From Xestospongia muta (taxonomy: Eukaryota; Porifera; Demospongiae; Haplosclerida; Petrosiidae), in the NCBI GenBank assembly GCA_963693285.1, contig OY848917.1, positions 27,095,745 through 27,159,744 on the forward strand: a DNA stretch of 64,000 nt, read 5' to 3'. Under the pieces are notes generated by a model. It saw only the letters and a program-made list of their open reading frames with translations, did no database searches and had not been told where the DNA came from. Shown here one piece after another: positions 41,489 through 54,512 of the stretch. The position numbers were made by a program, and so were the translations under genes. The first letter of the stretch is position 1, and every line of letters starts with the position of its first letter.

Positions 41489-44089
41489 TTAAGTAGTGAC
41501 CCTCAGTACATCATAGTCTGGTCCCTCATAAATGTGTTCATCATTTACTCCATAAGTTCTTTCTGGATCAACTACCTCATATAATGGTTCATTTACTTCA
41601 TTATGTTTTCTGTATAATAGAACAAATTACATTAGTAAGTATACTTATGGTGTGTGTAGTTGACAGTCACTCGTATTACACAATACTGAGTTAGAGTACT
41701 GTGTAACTAGTAGCTATAGCACTTGATCACTGTCAAGACAAGGCAATTAATTGTCCAGGTACTAACTACGCAATAGGTATTATACATAACTTACAGGACA
41801 TTATCATGACTACAAAGAGTTGTATTGCTAACGTTGGTGTAGTATAATTGATCCTCTGCCTTTTCTTGACATGGTGTTGGATTAATCGTCATCATAGTTA
41901 TAGAACCTTCGTTACTACAAAGGAACAAATTAAAATAACTTCACTTAATTTACTAAATGTCTTCTCACTTTGTACTACAATATCTCTTCTTGTAACAACA
42001 GAGCAGTAGTCCATTAACCAAAACTATTAGAATTAGTAATATCGCTACTGCTAATGATATGCCAATTATAGGAACTATACAAATGTCCTTGTGTTGTAAT
42101 GAAGGAGTAGAGGAGACAGGAGAAGCTACAGCTCTTATTAGTGATGAAACTGCTGATAATATTTGTCCTGGTATTAATACAGTCACTGGTGAAGATATTG
42201 GAGCATTATATATCACACCATTAGTTGTTACTACACTTGATATTTGAAATATATACTCTATTCCCACTTGTAGATTTGATAATCCCAATATTGTAACAGA
42301 TGATGGTAGCTCAATAACTTTAAACTCCACTTTATCAACTTGTTTATATTGTAGTATATAACTTGTCAGATATATATTATTGAATGGAGTCCATGATAAC
42401 AAAATAGTCTCTTCAATTAGCTGTGCACAAAGATCGTCTACAACTGTAAAAGGACAATTACAATACTTCACTACTATCGTATATTATTTACCTGGCAGAT
42501 ATACAGTGTCAAATTGTTTATCAGTCCATCCTCCTGGTCCTATAGTAGTATTTGCTCTCACTCCAATGGTATAATTAGTATATGGAAGCAATCCTACTAT
42601 ACTGTACTGTGTATTGTTTGTATAGGCCATATTGTATGGACCGTTACTATTAAACTCTCTATAACGTATCTCATACATGATAATGACACCATTGGGTACT
42701 GTGGGTACATTCCATGTGATGTTGATCATATGTACATTCATACCACTTTGAATTAGACCAGATACCACACAAGGTTGTTGTGTCAAATTAGTAGTGGGTG
42801 TAGCTAAAATAATTAAAGCATTAACAATATTCAGTCATTATTCATTCACTCACAGAATGTCACAGTAACTATGTTACTATGATCACTAGGTAGTATTGTA
42901 CTACCTTCACTGCCATATGACACTACAAAGAAGTTATATGTCTCAAATAAACTAAGTCCTGATTTTATATTCATCTCTGTGCTGGTGGTAGTTCCAGCAC
43001 TCTTAACAGGATTATTACCATTACTGAATTGATAGAACACCTCATAACCAGCCACTCCTGAAACAGATGACCAAGAAAGTTGTACATAAGCTAGATCTGC
43101 GTTCAGTCTTCTAGCAGTAAGATCAGTAGGAGTACCAGCAACTGTAACATATAGTGAGAATATTCATACTATTCTAATCGATGATTTACTAACCAGTTAT
43201 AAGTTGTGATGAAGTACTACTATTCCTAGCAGTAACACCATAAATAGTACCAACATCTACTCTGGCATTGGATACAGTGCACTGATAGATACCAGCCTTT
43301 CTCATCCTCACTGTCACTGTCACTTGTGTAATAGATGCTATTCCATTGACAACCACTCGAGACAGGTCACCACTAGTAAGGGCAATTGGATTACTTCCAT
43401 CTGTACAATTGACATCAGTAGGAGGTCCATCAGACACATTGAAAGTGAGAGTGAAGACTGGAGGGTTAGCATTTCTTGGGGAGATGAGAGAGAACTGCAT
43501 TAAGGAGTCTGCATCAGGACCATCTACATAGGAGTGAGGTATATCATCACTTTATTACTACATAAACTCAGTCACTGACCATTCATATTGTAAGCATAAT
43601 TTCTGTATACCCCTACCACTAGAGTTTGATTTATTCCATTCTCATCAGGAATGATACAGGTGTACAGACCCTCATATCCAGATAGTGAAGACTTTCTAGC
43701 TAGTGCAATCTGACCTGTAAATCTCTTGGAGTATGTTGGACTTTGTGTATTAACATTTCCAACTGCAGTAGCCAAAGGTACTACAGTACCAACTGGATAA
43801 TACCATAGTCCAATATTAGAGCCATTATTAGCACTCTGACACCACAGGGAATCACCAGTACCATCATAATTCTTATCTACATCAAAGAACTCTCCACCAC
43901 GGATCATTGAGAAATCTGGTATTATCTTTGTCTCATAGGCCAGATATAGTTGAACACCTATGATCATGAAATCTGTTAGTAATGATTCCAGTAAACCTAT
44001 GATTACTCACCATTGTTAGGTCTGTTGTTAGGTGATCGTCCAGCTCCTTGAAGGACTAGTAGTAAGACACAAGACAATCCAAGTATCAT
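41489..44089 (-). CDS. Ig2-Fn3(3) single-pass receptor, copy A
   Basis: Eight exons join in phase to 700 codons: 44011-44089, 43580-43957, 43194-43523, 42854-43141, 42492-42803, 41969-42443, 41795-41914 and 41489-41609. Exon 1 is a signal peptide (MILGLSCVLLLVLQGAG). Exons 2-3 each encode an Ig-like domain (LWCQS...YEGLYTC; VNCTDGS...AGIYQC), exon 4 an Fn3 domain (LSWSSVSGVAGYEVFY), exon 5 a second and exon 6 a third, followed by a Ser/Pro stalk and a membrane helix (IIGISLAVAILLILIVLV) with a CCYKKRY stop-transfer. The cytoplasmic tail has LYYTNVS (ITIM-like and pYxN), PLYEVV, RTYGVN, HIYEGP and DYDVL. No kinase domain. Likely a surface receptor signalling through SH2 adaptors; ligand unknown. 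Exon 2 uses a GTCAGT donor, also in copy C. Confidence 0.85.
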
Positions 44090-46190
44090 CTTTTCAGAAT
44101 TTCAGTGCTTTATGAAAGCCAAAGATAGTAGTGAGGCTATTGTGATGTTTGAAAAGAGCTTGCTTGTATGAAACTATTGGTTAGTTACAGCCCCTTTTAT
44201 CACCTTTTGTTCATGGCTTCAACAATTAGACTATAAATTAAAAACCTGCTATAAAAACTGCACCACAAAGATTGCACTACAAAGAGTACACTTACTACAA
44301 AGAATGCACTTCAAAGCTTAATGTGGTACTACAAAGAACATGTTTGGTTTCTGTATTTCGTTAAGTATTTGAATATTTTACTAGTTATAATTTTGCTTTT
44401 GTGTATAATTTAATATTGGGTTTTACATTGTTACAGACGCTTTTATCCACCACTTGTTCATGGCTTCAACAATTAGACGATAAATTAAAAACCTGCTACA
44501 AAACAATAGTAATCAAAACTTGGTTGAAATGAGACAGTGCTTTCTAAAATGTAATGGAAAGTTTTCAAGACTCTGGTACTAGTGTTGTTTCGGTATAACT
44601 ATGACTAAAATTAAAATATTTTAGTAAGGGTTCTATAATATTACTGTATATAACTAAACCTAATATTATGACAATTACAAACTATTATTTTTGTCTAATA
44701 TTCATTGCTGAATAATATACCTTTTAGTTATTGTTCTGTGTTTGTATTTACTACAACATGTACAATAACACCCCACAATCAATGTTGCATATAGACTGTA
44801 TTGATCTATCATGATTGTGACAGCTTGTGTATGGAGATTGTGTCTTTTTTAAATTTTCTATTTATTTGAGAATTGAATAACGGAAATATGCACGGACCTT
44901 TATGTTATCTCTATAACTATATTGTTCTACTTCAATAATAGCAATGCACCTGTGTAAACACTGGATAAGACTGACTTTTAATTATTTATGTGGGTGAAGG
45001 TTGCTATCAGATTTAATAAGCTATGCTACAGATTGTAAACATAGTCTTGTAGGAGTTCACAACTTAATGCCCTTGTTTTCAATGAAAGTACAGATTGTAA
45101 CTAAACTTCACCAATAATTGGGCTATGCTCACACTGTATAGTGTTGTATGAGTTGACAATGCAAGATTGAGTTAAATGACTCAAATTCTTTTGATTGGTC
45201 ATTCATTGAATTGCATTCCTTCCTGTTAATGTTGACATTTTAGTGTCAAGTTAACATTGCCAACATTAACTGTTCCCCTTGAAAGTTTACAATACCAGAC
45301 TATTTAGGGTTAGTTTCATGCACAATATAAATAATATATGTATAATGGAAAAGGTTGTTTCATAGATTGATAGGTACACGTAAGTCTTGCAACTCTCTAT
45401 GATATATAAAATAAAAGGCTTGCACAGAAGGTCAGAGTTCACGTGCATATTTGATAAGAAAAGTATTGAAAGGTAAAATCTTCTGGCAGTGATAATATAA
45501 GTATTAACTAAAGGTACAGGTTGAATTGAAGCTACTAGTAGCCTACATAGTCTTGCAAAGAAGTTGTTGTGACCATTTTACTTATTCACACCCACGAAAA
45601 TGATTAAAGGTTAGTCCAGTCCAAGGTCTACACATTCCATGTAGTATAAAATAAACTAAAATCCAATCCTTAGAAAAATCGATAAAAAGCCAGTCATTCT
45701 GTTAAAAATAATATATACTAAAATTCATAGACATTTTAATTTCAATACTAACTTTTAATTTAACTATAACTCAAATAAGTGTTTATTACCAAAACACTAC
45801 CTATTATGCATTAACTAATTGTAAATAACAAATAATCTTATTTTGTGTTTAGTGCTGACATCTAGTATCGTTAGAATACTATACATTGTAATATATTATA
45901 AAATGAATCGATGAAGATATGAACACGTAATGTATTTGTTATTATGATGAGTTCACTGCTTGATTGAATAATTTAATTAATGTGTATGAATGTTATGAGT
46001 AACAATCATAAAATTGTTACAATAAATCTTACATGTATATTGTAATGGTATCCATCAACTGCTATAGAAGAATATATAAAGTTTTCAGAGTTGAAGACAG
46101 TCTAACACTTAATTCTCACAGTAGAGAATTAATTTATTTCTTTGGTAATCAATTGCATGAGATCCAATATTAGAAAATCATCATGGTGGA
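44090..46190. other. Upstream region of receptor A
   Basis: Promoter side of the receptor. The segment around TTGTTCATGGCTTCAACAAT occurs twice (about 44205-44250 and 44450-44500). Segments near 45850-46180 match 49550-49880 upstream of a receptor relic, so the duplication unit reached to about 46.2 kb. No other gene seen. Confidence 0.5.
44271..44336. promoter_or_regulatory. Cluster of WWCAAAG (TCF/LEF-like) sites, receptor A
   Basis: Four matches to WWCAAAG (TACAAAG three times, TTCAAAG once) plus one ACAAAG lie within 70 bp, about 180-250 bp upstream of the start codon. The receptor C promoter has the same cluster. TCF/LEF factors bind this consensus; function here is inference. Confidence 0.45.
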
Positions 46191-46466
46191 GGCTATAGAC
46201 ATCAAACACCTGTCCAAGTACATCCAATTGTCTTTGAAGGTAATAGTGAAGTCATCATTTCAAATACTGATGTCAATTAGAATGATTGTCTACAATAACA
46301 AAATAAGTCTTACCACAACAAAACCTGTCTTGCCACAGCAAAACCTGTCTTTTTGTTTAAGACACCGAAATATGCAATTAATAGTGATGTTACATTGAAA
46401 TTACATTCCAGTCTACCCGCACAAGTATTATATCATAATAATGTCTAGTAAGTACAAAACATGATA

Positions 46467-46552
46467 TAGTCTCGTTCTTAGACGCCCACTCGCTGATTGC
46501 GGAAAAGGTATACTCTTTTCTCGTTAGCAAGTGGGCGTCTGTAGCGCGACTA
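46467..46552. repeat. Long imperfect hairpin
   Basis: Two arms of about 38 nt fold back around a small loop near GTATACT. The core AGACGCCCACT/AGTGGGCGTCT is perfect over 11 bp. It is GC-richer than its surroundings. It may be a very short MITE or a small-RNA precursor. Confidence 0.55.
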
Positions 46553-47129
46553 ATTAGTTATGGTACACTGAGAATGCGGACATAACATTGTAATTAGTGC
46601 ATCATTTATCGTACTCACGTTCCTGTCTCTTCTCATCACCTAACAAGTGATTTAGCAATGATTGATTCATGTAGACAAGGTGGCATACCATGAAGAACGT
46701 TGTGAATGTTTTCTTGGATGTTGAAGCTGGCAGAAAAAGTTAGTTGGTAAGACAAGTTATTTGCAACTTGACTTTGAGCCCAATCTGTAGAATTAAGAGA
46801 ACCAGACCTTGGTTGTCCAGACAAATATAAAGTCTGAAATGTCCTTTCATATATATATGCATGTGTGTGTGTGCATGTGTGTGGATGATTATTTTGATTT
46901 TGATGTTTCCATTTTAAATGATTTCAATGTATCTGTTTGACATAAATTAATATGAATAGTTTATGAACTTTAACAGCTTGATCCATCTACATTGTAGTAC
47001 CAATTGTTGATAACTTAATAATTTCTGGGCTTTACTTCATATTGATAATACCATTTTTTTATTAAAACACAAAAGACACTCAATAGCAAAGCTAATATGA
47101 AAAGCATCAAAAACAACAGAATAAAATAA
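46553..47129. other. Intergenic DNA
   Basis: No supported gene. A short TG-repeat lies at about 46855-46885. Confidence 0.4.
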
Positions 47130-48130
47130 AATAGAAGGTGAAGGATTTATGATGAGTGATGATATTAACAGGTGAATGAATAAGTAAATATGAACAATAT
47201 GTATGTTATATTCCTGATGATTTTAAAGTAAATAAGAAATATTTTGCTGAAAATGTCTTGCAGAGTTGAGATCTTTGAATGATGAAGGAAGGGAATTCCA
47301 CAGGGAAATAGCACTGGGAAGGAAAGAGTTGAGGGTAGCAGAAGATCTGGAGAAGGGCAGATTCAGGTTTAAAGGGTGGGAAGAACGTAAATTATAAGAG
47401 GACTGGTTTTGAAATGAAAAAAAGCCAGCAGGAATGTAGAACTTACTTAAAATGAACTTGTATGAAAGGACAAGCTTGGATGTTGTTCTATTGAGGAGGA
47501 TAGAGAAGAAAGATTGAAGAATTGTAGAAGTAGAGGGTGATTAGAGGTCCAATTTTTACTGCAGAGTTTTAGAGCAAAATGCTGAACTTTTTCCACTTTG
47601 TTGATGTTAGGAATGGAATATGGATCCCAAACAGACAAGCTGAACATAAGGAAAAGGAGGATTAATGTCAAGTGCAATTTGATAAGAACAGAAGAAAAAG
47701 AATTATGGTAAAATTGACAATAGATGTAGCCAAGCAGTTTCTTGGCTAGAGAACAGGTTTCATTGATGTGAGTAGACCAGGAGAGGTTAGAGGTTAGAGT
47801 AACACCTAGGTACTTAAAAGAAGAGACTAATTCAAGAGGTGATCCATCAAGGAAAAGAGAAGGAAGAGTAATAAAGGATGTAGGAGACTTCCTGGAAATG
47901 ATTATGTATTTGGTTTTTGAGTGATTAATCATTAGGTGTTTAGATTTGACCCAGGAAGAGAGAATATTAACGTTAGATTGTGCAAATGAAAATTCGAATG
48001 ATGATTTGAAGGCGCATGATTGAAGGATGTTATCAGCATATAGGATGATGGATGAAGTTGAGGAGAAAGGTAACTGGAATAATGGTAGGTAAGACTCAAT
48101 TGAATGACAGATAGTAGAGTATATAATTTA
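47130..48130 (-). pseudogene. LINE reverse transcriptase relic
   Basis: The minus strand encodes the C-terminal half of a non-LTR reverse transcriptase. It starts at ILYADN near 48033 (the catalytic YADD box with the last Asp changed to Asn), then HSKTKYIIISRKSP, FKYLGVTLTSNLSWSTHI, KVQHFALKLCSKNW (161-codon open stretch 47447-47932), and the terminal FLPSAISLWNSLPSSFKDLN at about 47260-47330 in another frame. This end (SxSLWNSLP) is typical of CR1/L2/Jockey-like LINEs. The 5' part with the endonuclease is missing and frames shift, so it is inactive. Confidence 0.8.
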
Positions 48131-48939
48131 TACTCTAACTTTACTATCGATACTTCTTTGGATTGCCACCTTGATGAATGAATGAATTCACAAATCCATA
48201 CATACAAGCCCTTATGTAGTCAGACTTATTTCATTATTGTAGACAATTATTCTAATGTACAGCAATATTACCTGACTGAATTTAGCAACAGATACACTAA
48301 TGTTAGCATCAGATTCATATCAGTATGGACTGCTTGGTAAAAGAGACTATTCAGAGGATGGGCTGATAATACTGGTATAGCAATTGACAAGACTATAGTA
48401 TCAATATATAGTAAAGTTATTGATCAAAGACGAATACTGTGAGACAAAAGGCTGGTATCATGAAGAAGAGTGCTGTCCTTAGAAGGAATCATATGTATAG
48501 GAAGAATGCTGTCTTTGGAAGAGTGTATGTTGTCCTTAGAATAGAGAGAAGAGGGTGCATTGAAGTCAAGTCAGTCATGTCTACTTATGAGCCTACTGAA
48601 GAAAGATTTGTCATTAAAAATAGCTGGTTTGGATTACTGGTGAACTTGATTGTGTGATGGTGTATTCATTAATTTTATGATTCTCTTGCATATTAAATAT
48701 ATGTTTTTTTTTTGTAAAGTATATGTATTCTGCCAATTACTTGTGTCCTGTAGGCACTAAGAATTTTGTTTTTTTTTAAATTGATGAAGTTGCTTTACTT
48801 TATTGCAATAGAGGGGTTGCAAAGTGGTCAGTATTGTCTGTTTACTTTCAACATGGATAAAGGATAACTGTGTAAGTTATGTTTTTTTGGAAAACAAAAC
48901 CAAGCATGGCTCATCTGAAGGCATTATATAATTGTTTCC
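48131..48939. other. Intergenic DNA
   Basis: No supported feature. Short poly-T/A tracts at 48705 and 48770. Confidence 0.4.
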
Positions 48940-49910
48940 AAATACAGTAGCCAAAGCACTACAGTACGACCAGGATAATACCATAGTCCAATATTAGAAC
49001 CATTGTTAGCATTCTGACACCACAAGACATCAATTGTACTATCATTATTCACATGTCCATCATGGAACTGTCCAGCATTGAGAAGTCTAGTTTGTTTGTT
49101 GGTTTATTTTTGTCTCACTGGCCAGATATAGTTGAACTCATATGATCATGAACTATGTTAATAATGATTCTAGTAAACCCGTGATTACTCACCATTAGTA
49201 AGTGTGATGTAGGTTGTTGTCCAGCTCCTTGTAGGACTAGTAGTAAGACACAAAAAATCCAAGTATCAGTTTCTCTTTGGAATTTTTCAGTGCTTTAGGA
49301 AAGCCAAAGATAGTATTAAGGCTAATGTGATGTACTAGATCTTGCTTGTATGAAACTATTGGTTAGTTACAGATGCTTTTATCCACCTCTTGTTCAAGGC
49401 TTCAACAATTAAACATACTATAAAGACTGTACTACAAAGAGAACTTTTACTACATTAATTTGGCTTTTGTGAGTATATCAATATAGTTTTCCAAACTCTA
49501 TATACTATTACAGAATTCACAAATTGCAGATGGCAGATACTCTCTTACATTTGTGTTTATTGTTGAGACCTAGTATCATTAGAATATGGCATACATGGTA
49601 ATATGGTAGTAAAATGAATTGGTGAAGATATGAACATGCATTGTATTTTTTTATAATGATGAATTTACTTTTGATGTGTATGTTGTATGTACTTTAACAG
49701 TAATAATAATAAAAAAGACACGATAATTTTTTGTGTATCGTCATGATAACCATCAATTACTATAGAAGTACATTAAGTTTACAGAGTTGATACAACAGCT
49801 ACTGAATAGTCATTTTAGGACAATCCAACAATTACTTACTTTTCACAGTAGAGTTCAGAAGTTCTAGCAAATTGATTGAGGAATAAAATACTAAGAGCTA
49901 AGTATACTCC
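48940..49910 (-). pseudogene. Relic of an Ig receptor gene (unit B)
   Basis: About 48940-49140 matches exon 2 (first Ig domain) and 49190-49260 matches exon 1 (signal peptide) of the intact receptors, including the intron between them. Deletions and lost frame break it. It continues into the shared upstream sequence (TTAGTTACAGATGCTTTTATC at 49374) with a remnant of the ACTACAAAG cluster at 49425-49460. Nothing of the later exons remains. Confidence 0.75.
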
Positions 49911-50974
49911 TATTGTATGAGAATGTATCTATCAATTGTCTAATTAATTATGAGAAAACTAGATAAATTAATCTCTTTTTCAAGCCTTATTGTGGACATC
50001 TTCAATAAACTTCTTTACTAGCTGTGTTATTAGTGAGTCACTGGGTAATATGGAGTGGTATGAAAAGGTTTGAAACCATTGCTCTTGAGGATAGGTGCTT
50101 TCTTGGTATTTAATAGCATAGGACAACAATGAGGTCATTATTAGAATCACATTCATAGGGAATACCATAATAATACCATAATAAAAGAAGAAGCAACCAA
50201 TAATCAATCTTGTTATCAAAATTGAAGTAATAAGCCGTAATAGAACAGAGACACATGGCTCAAATAGTTAAGACTACATGTGAGATGCTTGGAATGCAAT
50301 CTTTAGCTTGTCCCTAGAACAGTAGAACAAAACTGGTCACTAGACTATATAAGCTTTATTGTGAAATTAATCACAAAATTGACACTTAATAGAAGCACAT
50401 AATGTTTGTCAGTGTCATTTTAATTGTAGTATAAAATTCTTTACTATCTGTAACTCAACTGAGTCTTGGTTACCATAGAAATAAGGAGTCATTTATAATG
50501 ACATATGGAGCCAAAGCATAGTCTTTGTAGTTTGCACAACAATTGAAGTCATGAGTAAGAGCTGGATAATGTTACAACAACAAAGCATCTGTCACCCATG
50601 GCAACATTTTATCTTCTATTGCATATGCAAATTAGTAAGAATGTACTTGGTCTATTCATTGGATTAATGTTGACCTTATAAACAGAGTAGTGCTCAATTG
50701 TATGATTAGTTGAGATTCACAAAATAAATAATTGATCATCTACTCATTGTATACTGAAAGATAGGACTGTCATCATGAACTATACAATGGTCTTTATAAT
50801 GCTGACTAGTATTCACTATTTGACCAGTCAAACAGATATACCACTTTTTTTAAATACTAACACAATGTTTTGCTAATGAAAATAAATAATGTGACAAAAC
50901 ATAATATGAAACTATAAAAAATCTACTACAGACACATTTTGATGCAATTTTAAATTTTGTTTCCATAAGTAATG
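49911..50974. repeat. 3' flank module of receptor unit C
   Basis: About 50180-50680 is repeated at 55130-55640 and, more diverged, at 40890-41200. It has the ACTGAGTCTTGGTTACCATAG and AGTCTTTGTAGTTTGC stretches. An 79-codon minus ORF at 49980-50219 has no recognisable domain. Confidence 0.55.
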
Positions 50975-53900
50975 TTAAGTAGTGATTTTCAGTACATCAT
51001 AACCTGCTCCCTCATAAATGTGTTCATCACTTCCTTCATAAGTTCTTTCTTGATCAACTATCTCATACAATGATTCTTTATGTTTTCTGTATAATGAATT
51101 GAATTACATTACTAAATATACATTAACGTATAAAATACTTTAAATTTATTACAATTATTAATGAATTAACCTCATCATGAAATACAACTTTTAGATAAAC
51201 ACATGATTTACTGTTGTGAATATAACAAATAAATTGTCCAAAGTCTAAGAGAGAACAATTAACTCTTTCTACCTGACAACTTAGAGGGAAATACTGTCAG
51301 GTATTTGCTTATCTTACTTTACAAATTATAGCACCTGTTATGTGTATAGTCAGACATTTCCATAATCTTACAATACTGTTCTTAACTCAGTATAGTGTAA
51401 TTTGAGTGACTGTCAAGTAACTCAACCATTGTCAATTAATTTTATGTATAGGACTGGACAATAGGTGTTATATAAAACTTACAGCATATTATCTTGACTA
51501 TAACGAGCTGTATCGCTAACATTGATATAGTATGATTCATCTACTGTCTTTACATAACATGGTGTTGGAGTATTGGTTGTCATGGTAATAGATGTTTTGT
51601 TACTACAAAGAAACAAATTAAAATAACGTTACCTAATATAATAAAATGTCTTCTTACTTTGTATTACAATATCTCCTCTTGAAACAACAGAGCAGTAGTC
51701 CATTAACCAAAATTATTAGAATTAGTAATATAGCTACTGCTAATGATATACCAATTATAGGAACTATACAAATGTCCTTGTGTTGTAATGAAGGAGTAAA
51801 GAAGACAGGAGAAGCTGCAACTGTTATTAGTGATGAGACTGATGATATATCCTTGAGTTGTAATGAAAGAATAGAGGAGACAGGAGAAGCTGCAACTGTT
51901 ATCAGTGATGAAACTGCTGATAATACTTGTCCTGGTATTAGTACAGTCACTGGTGAAGATATTGGAGCATTATATTCCACACCATTAGCTGTTACTACAC
52001 TTGATATTTGAAATATATACTCTACTCCCACTTGAAGATTTAATAATCCCAATATTGCTACAGATGATGGTAGCTCAATAACTTTAAACTCCACTTGATC
52101 AACTTGTTTATATTGTAGTATATAACTTGTCAGATATATATTGTCCAATTGAGTCCATGAAATCAAAGCAGTCTCTTCAATTTGCTGTATAGATAAATTT
52201 TCTACAGCTGTAAAAGAACTATAAATATTTAACAACTATCTTAGACTATTTACCTGGTTGATATACAGTATCAAATTGTTTATCAGTCCATTCTCCTGGT
52301 CCTATACTTGTATATGCTCTCACTCCAATGGTATAATTAGTATATGGAACTAATCCTACTATACTGTACTGTGTATTGATTGTAAAGGTCATATTGTATG
52401 GACCATTACTGTTAAACTCTCTATAACGTATCTCATACATGATAATGACACCATTGGGCACTGTGGGTACTTTCCATGTGATGTGGATCATATGTATATC
52501 TACACCGCTTTGAATTAGATCAGATACCACACCAGGCTCTATGGAATCAAATATCAATAATGAATACACCAATATTAGCTGACTTACCAGTTTCTCCTGT
52601 CTGTTGTATTACTTCACTGCTTTCTGGTCCAATCCCACCATTATTGTATGCTCTTATCATTACAGTATAGTTAGTGTTAGGTGTGAGATGTTTGAGTTTG
52701 TACTGTCTGTTGTCTCCTCCAATGATGTTAACAGTGTCACTGAATGTTGAGTTACTGAAGCATAGCAAGTAACCACTGATGGGTCCATTCTGTCCAGGGC
52801 AAAGAACTTCATTCCATGAGACAGTCATGGATGTTGCATTAACTAACAAAATAGTGATATCACTGACAGAGGACGTGGGTGCTGTACGTATATGAGAACA
52901 ATTTAATAGTAATAGTTAATATCAGAAGATGCTATAATTTACCAGATGAGTGTGTTGTAGTAATATATCTAGCAAGGTCAAATTCTTCACTACCATATAT
53001 TCCTTTAAGTCCAACAATACAGTAACTACCAGGATTAAGACTTGTAAATGTATATGGTGATGATATTGAATTAGAGAATACAGTTGACTCAAGTGCCTGT
53101 TCACATTGTCGACGACATTGATAGTGACCCTTGTAATCAAGTGAAGGCAAAACAAGTGGTATCCACATCATAGTAATAGTGGTATTGGTGAAAGTGAGTG
53201 ACAGATCAATGGTAAGTGTAGCTAAAATAATAAAATATTTATATTACATGATGTCAGTCATTATTAATCACTCACAGAATGTCACAGTAACTATGTTACT
53301 ATGATCACTAGGTAGTATTGTACTACCCTCACTGCCATATGACACTACAAAGAAGTTATATGTCTCAAATAAACTGAGTCCTGATTTTATATTCATGTCT
53401 GTGCTGGTGGTAGTTCCAGCACTCTTAACAGGATCACTACCATTACTGAGTTGATAGAACACCTCATAGCCAGCCACTCCTGAGACAGATGACCAAGAAA
53501 GTTGTACATGAGCTAGACCTGTGTTCAGTCTTCTAGCAGTAAGATCAGTAGGAGTACCAGCAACTGTAACATATAGTGAGAATATTCATACTAGTCTATT
53601 TGATGATTTTACTAACCAGTTATAAGTTGTGATGAAGTACTACTATTCCTAGCAGTAACACCATAAATAGTACCAGCATCTACTCTGGCATTGGATACAG
53701 TGCACTGATAGATACCAGCCTTTCTCATCCTCACTGTCACTGTCACCTGTGTAACAGATGCTATTCCATTGACTACCACTCGAGACAGATCACCACTAGC
53801 AATGGCAACTAGATTACTTCCATCTGTACAAGTGACATCAGTAGGAGGTCCATCAGACACATTGAAAGTGAGAGTGAAGACTGGAGGGTTAGCATTTCTT

Positions 53901-54512
53901 GGGGAGATGAGAGAGAACTGCATTAAGGAGTCTGCATCAGGACCATCTACATAGGAGTGAGGTATATCATTACTTTATTACTACATAAACTCAGTCACTG
54001 ACCATTCATATTGTAAGCTTGATTTCTGTATACCCCTACCACTAGAGTTTGATTGACTCCATTCTCATCAGGAATGATACAGGTGTACAGACCCTCATAT
54101 CCAGATAGTGAAAACTTTCTAGCTAGTGCAATCTGACCTGTAAATCTCTTGGAGTATGTTGGACTTTGTGCATTAAAGTTTCCAAATGCAGTAGCCAAAG
54201 GTACTAGAGTACCAACTGGATAATACCATAGTCCAATATTAGAGTCACTCTTAGCACTCTGACACCACAAGTAATCAGTGGTACCATCATAATTCAGATC
54301 TACATCAAAGAACTGTCCACCACGAATCATTGAAAAGTCTGGTATTATCTTTGTCTCATAGGCCAGATATAGTTGAACACCTATGATCATGAAATCTGTT
54401 AGTAATGATTCCAGTAAACCTATGATTACTCACCATTGTTAGGTCTGTTGTTAGGTGATCGTCCAGCTCCTTGAAGGACTAGTAGTAAGACACAAGACAA
54501 TGCAAGTATCAT
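50975..54512 (-). CDS. Ig2-Fn3(5) single-pass receptor, copy C
   Basis: Ten exons join in phase to 904 codons: 54434-54512, 54003-54380, 53617-53946, 53276-53563, 52943-53221, 52588-52881, 52254-52538, 51658-52207, 51483-51602 and 50975-51086. The order is signal peptide, two Ig domains, five Fn3 domains, stalk, membrane helix and tail. It has two Fn3 exons (52943-53221, with an extra Cys pair CRRQC, and 52588-52881) that copy A lacks. The stalk holds an in-frame 25-residue duplication (SSVSSLITVAASPV twice). The tail keeps SYYINVS and SLYEIV (both fit the ITIM consensus S/L/I/VxYxxV/L/I), RTYEGS, HIYEGA and GYDVL. No kinase. Probably a signalling recognition or adhesion receptor. Confidence 0.85.
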
